Part shown: positions 14,976 to 17,873 of the stretch, piece by piece
Position numbering within the stretch: the stretch's first letter is position 1
How the letters are laid out: every line of letters starts with the position of its first letter
Assembly: GCA_045648605.1 (NCBI GenBank)
Contig: JAZROG010000141.1
Location: 1 to 17,873 of the forward strand
Origin: SIG710 sp045648605
Lineage (GTDB): Bacteria > Bacillota > Clostridia > Oscillospirales > CAG-272
DNA: 17,873 nt
Reading direction: 5' to 3'
Translations under genes and position numbers: made by a program
The notes under the pieces: model-generated
The model's input: the letters and a program-made list of their open reading frames with translations, nothing else
Database searches by the model: none
What the model was told of the DNA's origin: nothing

Positions 14976-15581
14976 CTATGAACCTTCTCGTTCAAGGGTA
15001 TAATTAAAGCCGGATTCGTGAGTATGTTCGTGAGTCATAACACGGATGCCTGCTATATCTTTACTTGTAATATTTTTTGTTTGGGTTCCTGTATGGTACA
15101 TTAGTTGCTGTGGATTTGTTACATGATCCAAGCCGTAAACATGTCCAAGCTCATGAGCAATTGTTCTAACTCTTGTTTCATCTGTATTGGGGCAGGAACA
15201 AAAGTTGTTCACATTTATCTGAATAGTCCACCTGCTAACATGTTTATCGGCATTGTAATAAACATTCTTTGTTGCATTGCTTCCTGTTTCATTATCATAG
15301 CTGACGGTTATTGTACCAAGCCCATTGCTTGAATGTGTGACGGATATATTATTTCCCTACAATGCAATGCCTCTTTCTACATATTGTGAGAATTCGTTTT
15401 CGATTTTCTCTGATGCATATTTGAATGTGGTGGATTTTTGCCCCATATGCCAATCACCGAGAGGTATCCAACCTGTTATATAATCAATATTGAAATTTGA
15501 AAAATCATCTGCCTCAACTATAATAGGGAAACAAATGAGCAAATAAATTGCAAGAACTAATGATAATAATGTTTTTGTCAT
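14976..15581 (-). pseudogene. Secreted matrixin-like zinc metalloprotease interrupted by an in-frame TAG
   Basis: One continuous minus-strand frame of 202 codons contains a signal peptide (MTKTLLSLVLAIYLLICFPI, then IVEA). It also has the zinc site HELGHVYGLDH (HExxHxxGxxH) and a following Met-turn LMY, as in M10-type matrixins. It is split by a TAG at 15359-15357 after residue 74 (GIAL-stop-GNNISV). TGG (Trp) is the most likely ancestral codon, a single base change. Without readthrough only the signal and a short propeptide-like region are made. A downstream ATG gives just the catalytic part with no secretion signal. The start lies 5 bases after the stop of the lipoprotein gene, so the two form an operon. 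Most likely a young pseudogene. Sequencing error or suppression are alternatives. Confidence 0.75.
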
Positions 15582-15586
15582 AACGA

Positions 15587-16438
15587 TTACTTCATTTCGT
15601 TTAATATGTGTGCTTTTTCATGTATTATGTTTTCCAAGTCATTGCTATCGTATATTGTGTATATTTCAGGAGAACGCGAAGTAGCAGTATTTAAAAGATC
15701 TCTTTTGAGCAATATTTGTGTGATCTCATAAAATATAGTTTTTTCAATGGGGCATTCGCCACTTAATTGATTGCTGTCAAACTTTTTCAAATCAGAATAC
15801 AGATAATAGCTATTTCTGTGAGATTTGAAAAAATCACGCCCTATATAGTAATTGCCGATTTTTTCCAACATCAATTCTTCGGGAGAAGAACACCAATATT
15901 CCACGTATTCTTTTTTGTATAAAGGATATTCTTCGAATTTAGATGTTTTACAGGAAAAAATCAAAAATTCTTTTCCATCCTCTGGTATGGGATATTCGTC
16001 TGCTCTATCATGAGAGTTATAAGGAACTCCAAGCATAAAAGTGTCGTTTTCTTTTAGAGGGATGTCGGCATCTGCATAAAGTATTTTGGAAATTGTTACA
16101 TCGAGAAAAGTATTTTTGTTGGCAGCAATTATTCCCATAAAAGGATATTCTATAACTACATCTCTGATATTGGTAATTTTTCCCACAACAATTAAATCAT
16201 TTTCTTGATATGCAATTTCTTCGTTAATTACGTTCCAATCGTAATACGCACATATTTTCGATGTGTTTTTTTGCACTTCGTAAACTTTTATACCGTTTCC
16301 TTCGTATATGACTTCTATTATTTCATTTTGAAAATCCTCTGTTTGCGCCTCAACTCTGCCGTGGTCTTTAGATTGGCACGATGACAAACAAAAGCACAGT
16401 GCAATGAGCAAAAATTTTATTAGTGAACTTTTGCGCAT
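15587..16438 (-). CDS. Lipoprotein of unknown function, partner of the metalloprotease
   Basis: The 283-residue protein has a lipoprotein signal (MRKSSLIKFLLIALCFCLSSC, lipidated C21). Its middle region (about 70-170) is beta-rich (ENDLIVVGKITNIRDVVIEYPF, TFLDVTISKILYAD, FMLGVPYNSHDRADEYP, KEFLIFSC). It resembles the many Firmicutes extracytoplasmic proteins that start with a 'DLIVxGKV' strand. I cannot assign a function. AAAAGGAG lies 7 bases before the ATG at 16438 and a full-consensus promoter at 16499-16527. Its base composition is clearly more AT-rich than the flanking genes, which suggests recent acquisition together with the protease gene downstream. Confidence 0.8.
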   Translation of the reverse strand: MRKSSLIKFLLIALCFCLSSCQSKDHGRVEAQTEDFQNEIIEVIYEGNGIKVYEVQKNTSKICAYYDWNVINEEIAYQENDLIVVGKITNIRDVVIEYPFMGIIAANKNTFLDVTISKILYADADIPLKENDTFMLGVPYNSHDRADEYPIPEDGKEFLIFSCKTSKFEEYPLYKKEYVEYWCSSPEELMLEKIGNYYIGRDFFKSHRNSYYLYSDLKKFDSNQLSGECPIEKTIFYEITQILLKRDLLNTATSRSPEIYTIYDSNDLENIIHEKAHILNEMK

Positions 16439-16498
16439 ATATAGTCTCCTTTTGGGTTTTTATTGATGGAAAATTCAAAATCGAGGCTTACATATATT

Positions 16499-16527
16499 AT
16501 TATAATGTTTTTTTGTAATTCTGTCAA
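16499..16527 (-). promoter_or_regulatory. Perfect-consensus sigma-A promoter of the lipoprotein-protease operon
   Basis: On the minus strand, TTGACA (16527-16522), exactly 17 bases, TATAAT (16504-16499). All 12 bases match. The leader would be about 54 nt. Confidence 0.92.
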
Positions 16528-16532
16528 CATCT

Positions 16533-16601
16533 TTTTGATGGATCGTAAATAGGGATTTGTTGGTCCGTGAGACCCGACAAATCCCTATTTATGCATCAAA
16601 A
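16533..16601. terminator. Long inverted repeat at the right edge of the AT-rich cassette
   Basis: TAAATAGGGATTTGT (16546-16560) pairs with ACGACAAATCCCTATTTA-type sequence ending at 16591, continuing as GG/CC with one wobble. Outside it TTTTGATG (16533-16540) pairs with CATCAAAA (16594-16601). It begins directly after the stop of the coiled-coil gene (16603), so it can terminate that gene. It could equally be an element end. Confidence 0.6.
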
Positions 16602-16602
16602 C

Positions 16603-16890
16603 TCAATTTTTCTGTTTTTTCTGCTCGATCTCCTTTTCGAGAACTTTTATTTTCTCTTTCACTTTTCTTATCTCGTCAAGAGCTGCGGCGATCTGCTCGG
16701 GAATCTCGTCCATACCGCGCAGAAGGGTCTCCGATTCTCTTCCGAGAATCTCGTATTTATCGCAAAGCCTTGCTTCCTCTGCTTTAAGCTTGACCTTTGT
16801 GGCGGCGATATCCGTGAGCTTTGCTGTCTCTTTTGCGGCTTTATCGCAGGCGTTTTCAAGTGAATTTACGAATTTTTCAAATTTAGACAT
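16603..16890 (-). CDS. Small coiled-coil protein of unknown function
   Basis: The 95-residue protein (MSKFEKFVNSLENACDKAAKETAKL...) is almost entirely charged amphipathic helix. A heptad-rich C-terminal coiled coil runs from about 60 to 95 (EQIAAALDEIRKVKEKIKVLEKEIEQKKQ). It has no signal or membrane segment. Similar short proteins with an N-terminal 'DKAAK' helix and a 'LCDKYEILGR' segment are common in Clostridia and are uncharacterised. ATG 16890 was chosen over one 9 codons upstream because AAAAGGAG lies 8 bases before it. It has its own promoter (16922-16950), divergent from spoVAC. Confidence 0.75.
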   Translation of the reverse strand: MSKFEKFVNSLENACDKAAKETAKLTDIAATKVKLKAEEARLCDKYEILGRESETLLRGMDEIPEQIAAALDEIRKVKEKIKVLEKEIEQKKQKN

Positions 16891-16921
16891 GGTAATTCTC
16901 CTTTTGAAAGTTATCATTTAT

Positions 16922-16950
16922 ATTATATTCCCAATTTTCTGCGTTGTAAA
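16922..16950 (-). promoter_or_regulatory. Sigma-A promoter of the coiled-coil gene
   Basis: On the minus strand, TTTACA (16950-16945), 17 bases, TATAAT (16927-16922). The leader would be about 25-30 nt to ATG 16890. Confidence 0.8.
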
Positions 16951-16959
16951 GTCTTTTTT

Positions 16960-16989
16960 GTTTAAAAAATCATCTTTTGGGCAAAATAT
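16960..16989 (+). promoter_or_regulatory. Candidate forespore (sigma-F/G) promoter of spoVAC
   Basis: GTTTA (16960-16964), 14 bases, then GGGCAAAATAT (16979-16989). The latter fits the known sigma-F -10 pattern GGNNANANTNT at every fixed position. Forespore expression is expected for SpoVA proteins. The predicted start near 16996 would leave a leader of only about 16 nt with the ribosome site at its very end, so this is tentative. Confidence 0.35.
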
Positions 16990-17011
16990 AACCGAAAGGA
17001 TGGTAAAAGAC

Positions 17012-17461
17012 ATGAATATTGATAAAAAAACCTATAAAAAGTATGCGGCGGCGCATGCGAAAAAATCACCTGTTGCAAAAAATTGCATTTGGGCATTTTG
17101 TGTTGGCGGTGCAATATGCACTTTTGCAGAGCTTCTTTCGAAGCTTTATGTGATGTGGGGCTTGTCAAAGGAGGATGCGGGCACTCTTACATCGGTGACC
17201 TTGATATTTCTTGCGGCGCTTTTCACAGGCCTCGGATATTTCGACTGCATAGCAAAGCATGCGGGCGCGGGAACTCTCGTACCCATAACAGGATTTGCAA
17301 ATTCGGTGGTCTCTCCCGCCATCGACACCAAAAGCGAGGGGCTTGTGCTTGGGGTCGGTGCAAAGATATTCACCGTTGCCGGCCCCGTGCTCCTTTACGG
17401 TACTCTCGCAGGCGCACTTTATGGCGTTGTTTATTGGATATGTGGCTTTTTTGCCTTTTGA
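17012..17461 (+). CDS. spoVAC: Stage V sporulation protein AC
   Basis: The 149-residue protein matches SpoVAC: a basic N-terminus (KKTYKKYAAAHAKKSPVAKNCIWAFCVGGAICTFAE), four or so membrane segments, and the family signature GLGYFDCIAKHAGAGTLVPITGFANSVVSPAID...EGLVLGVGAKIFTVAGPVLLYG. SpoVAC is part of the inner-membrane channel that moves dipicolinic acid into the forming spore and out during germination. GAAAGGA at 16994-17000 supports ATG 17012; the frame opens far upstream without support. Usually spoVAC is followed by spoVAD and spoVAE. Here it is alone, ending in a terminator and with an unrelated gene next. Confidence 0.93.
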   Translation: MNIDKKTYKKYAAAHAKKSPVAKNCIWAFCVGGAICTFAELLSKLYVMWGLSKEDAGTLTSVTLIFLAALFTGLGYFDCIAKHAGAGTLVPITGFANSVVSPAIDTKSEGLVLGVGAKIFTVAGPVLLYGTLAGALYGVVYWICGFFAF

Positions 17462-17496
17462 AACGAAAATCTTCCTTATACAATATATAGAAAAAT

Positions 17497-17534
17497 GAAA
17501 AAGTGGGTTTTTTTATCAAAAATCCGCTTTTTTC
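17497..17534 (+). terminator. Rho-independent terminator of spoVAC
   Basis: AAAAAGTGGGTTTTT (17498-17512) pairs with AAAAATCCGCTTTTT (17518-17532) using two G-T pairs. The stem ends in six Ts (17528-17533), 36 bases after the stop. Confidence 0.8.
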
Positions 17535-17597
17535 ACTGAAAAGGAAATATTAAATAGGGTTTAATATTGCAGTGTAATTACAGGTAAAGGGAAAGTA

Positions 17598-17626
17598 TTG
17601 CCAAAAAAATGAAGTTATGGTACTAT
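17598..17626 (+). promoter_or_regulatory. Sigma-A promoter of the leader RNA and secreted-protein gene
   Basis: TTGCCA (17598-17603), 17 bases, TACTAT (17621-17626). Transcription near 17633 would begin at the structured leader. Confidence 0.6.
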
Positions 17627-17631
17627 ATTGG

Positions 17632-17793
17632 CACAGGGGAAAGTTTATGGAATGCCCTAGCCATCGGAGTGAGATGATATCCGATGACAGCTAAGTCGGA
17701 TGTAAGCGACGTTTTGCTTCGACGTGGCGACAGGTTGAACATAAATCTATTTCACCTGAAAAAATAATTATTTTTGAAGGAGAAACACAAACC
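17632..17793 (+). ncRNA. Structured 5' leader, candidate cis-regulatory RNA
   Basis: The leader of about 160 nt folds into three hairpins. Stem 1 pairs TAGC-CATCGGA (17658-17668) with TCCGATG-(ACA)-GCTA (17680-17693), 11 pairs. Stem 2 joins GTCG-ATGT-AAGC (17695-17707) to GCTT-ACGT-CGAC (17716-17731) with small bulges. Stem 3 pairs CAGGT-GAA (17731-17739) with TTCACCTG (17751-17758). TTTATG (17644-17649) can pair with CATAAA (17740-17745) in the loop of stem 3, giving an outer helix or pseudoknot. It does not show the core motifs of the TPP, SAM, FMN, cobalamin, glycine, lysine or cyclic-di-GMP riboswitches that I know. Confidence 0.5.
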
Positions 17794-17873
17794 ATGAAGA
17801 ATTTCAAGAGAATTCTTGCTCTGGTACTTGCAGTTATGATGGTAGCTACAAGTGTTGTTGCTATCAGCGCAGC
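17794..17873 (+). CDS. Secreted protein, N-terminus only
   Basis: GAAGGAG (17776-17782) precedes an ATG at 17794. The 26 visible residues form a signal peptide (MKNFKRILALVLAVMMVATS, then VVAISA). Such N-termini are typical of S-layer-homology, dockerin or other cell-surface proteins of Oscillospiraceae, but the mature part lies outside the window. Confidence 0.8.
   Translation, partial: MKNFKRILALVLAVMMVATSVVAISA

Noticed and set aside
15357..15359. TAG read as pyrrolysine or genome-wide recoding
   Set aside because: TAG is also the normal final stop of this gene and of the CDF gene, no Pyl genes are in view, and a Trp-to-amber change explains it.
14900..16601. Insertion sequence or transposon bounded by the two inverted repeats
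   Set aside because: The two flanking hairpins do not share sequence with each other, there is no transposase, and no target duplication was seen. They fit terminators better.
17632..17793. Cyclic-di-GMP-I riboswitch, suggested by GCACAGGG followed by AAA
   Set aside because: The rest of the conserved core (the GACGCAAAGCC and GGUAGGUAGCGGGGUUACC segments) is absent, so the short match is not enough.
1..17873. CRISPR array, tRNA or rRNA genes, prophage genes
   Set aside because: No regularly spaced repeats, no recognisable tRNA or rRNA sequence and no phage structural or integrase genes were seen anywhere in the window.

Overview
The window looks like chromosomal DNA from a spore-forming member of the Clostridia, probably an Oscillospiraceae-like gut anaerobe. 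The reasons are a SpoVAC homologue, consensus sigma-A promoters with 17-base spacers, strong AGGAGG-type ribosome sites, Gram-positive lipoprotein and VanY proteins, and N-termini such as MKNFKRILALVLAVMM that are common on secreted proteins of these bacteria. This assignment is inference from gene content only.

Layout. Positions 1-1446 hold a broken GH123/DUF4091 glycoside-hydrolase-like gene. It is followed by a coupled cation-diffusion-facilitator transporter (1443-2606) and a tandem YegP/DUF1508 protein (2615-3001). A promoter-bearing but apparently truncated secreted-protein gene runs into the YegP gene from the other strand (2951-3202). Next come a SAM methyltransferase (3483-4322) and a convergent SGNH esterase (4373-5386), which share a bidirectional terminator, then a NahK-like hexosamine kinase with a near-perfect promoter (5605-6705). 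A gpsA remnant lacking about 110 internal codons (6808-7433) and a palindrome-rich intergenic block (7434-7800) precede the conserved rpsO-pnp pair (7993-10558). Then follow a VanY-type carboxypeptidase, a translationally coupled solute-binding-like lipoprotein, rbfA and nrnA (10779-14867).

From 14900 to 16600 there is an AT-rich two-gene minus-strand cassette (lipoprotein plus secreted zinc metalloprotease). It has its own consensus promoter and a hairpin on each side, and its protease is cut by an in-frame amber codon. The right end holds a small coiled-coil gene divergent from spoVAC. Last is a structured leader of about 160 nt in front of a secreted-protein gene that runs out of the window.

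How the genes relate. rpsO-pnp and rbfA-nrnA form a core of ribosome and RNA-turnover functions. VanY, the lipoproteins, the SGNH esterase, the GH123 remnant and the hexosamine kinase point to cell-envelope and amino-sugar metabolism. The most notable points are three or four damaged genes in under 18 kb, including gpsA, and the unassigned folded leader RNA at 17632-17793. I did not find a complete novel defence or mobile system.
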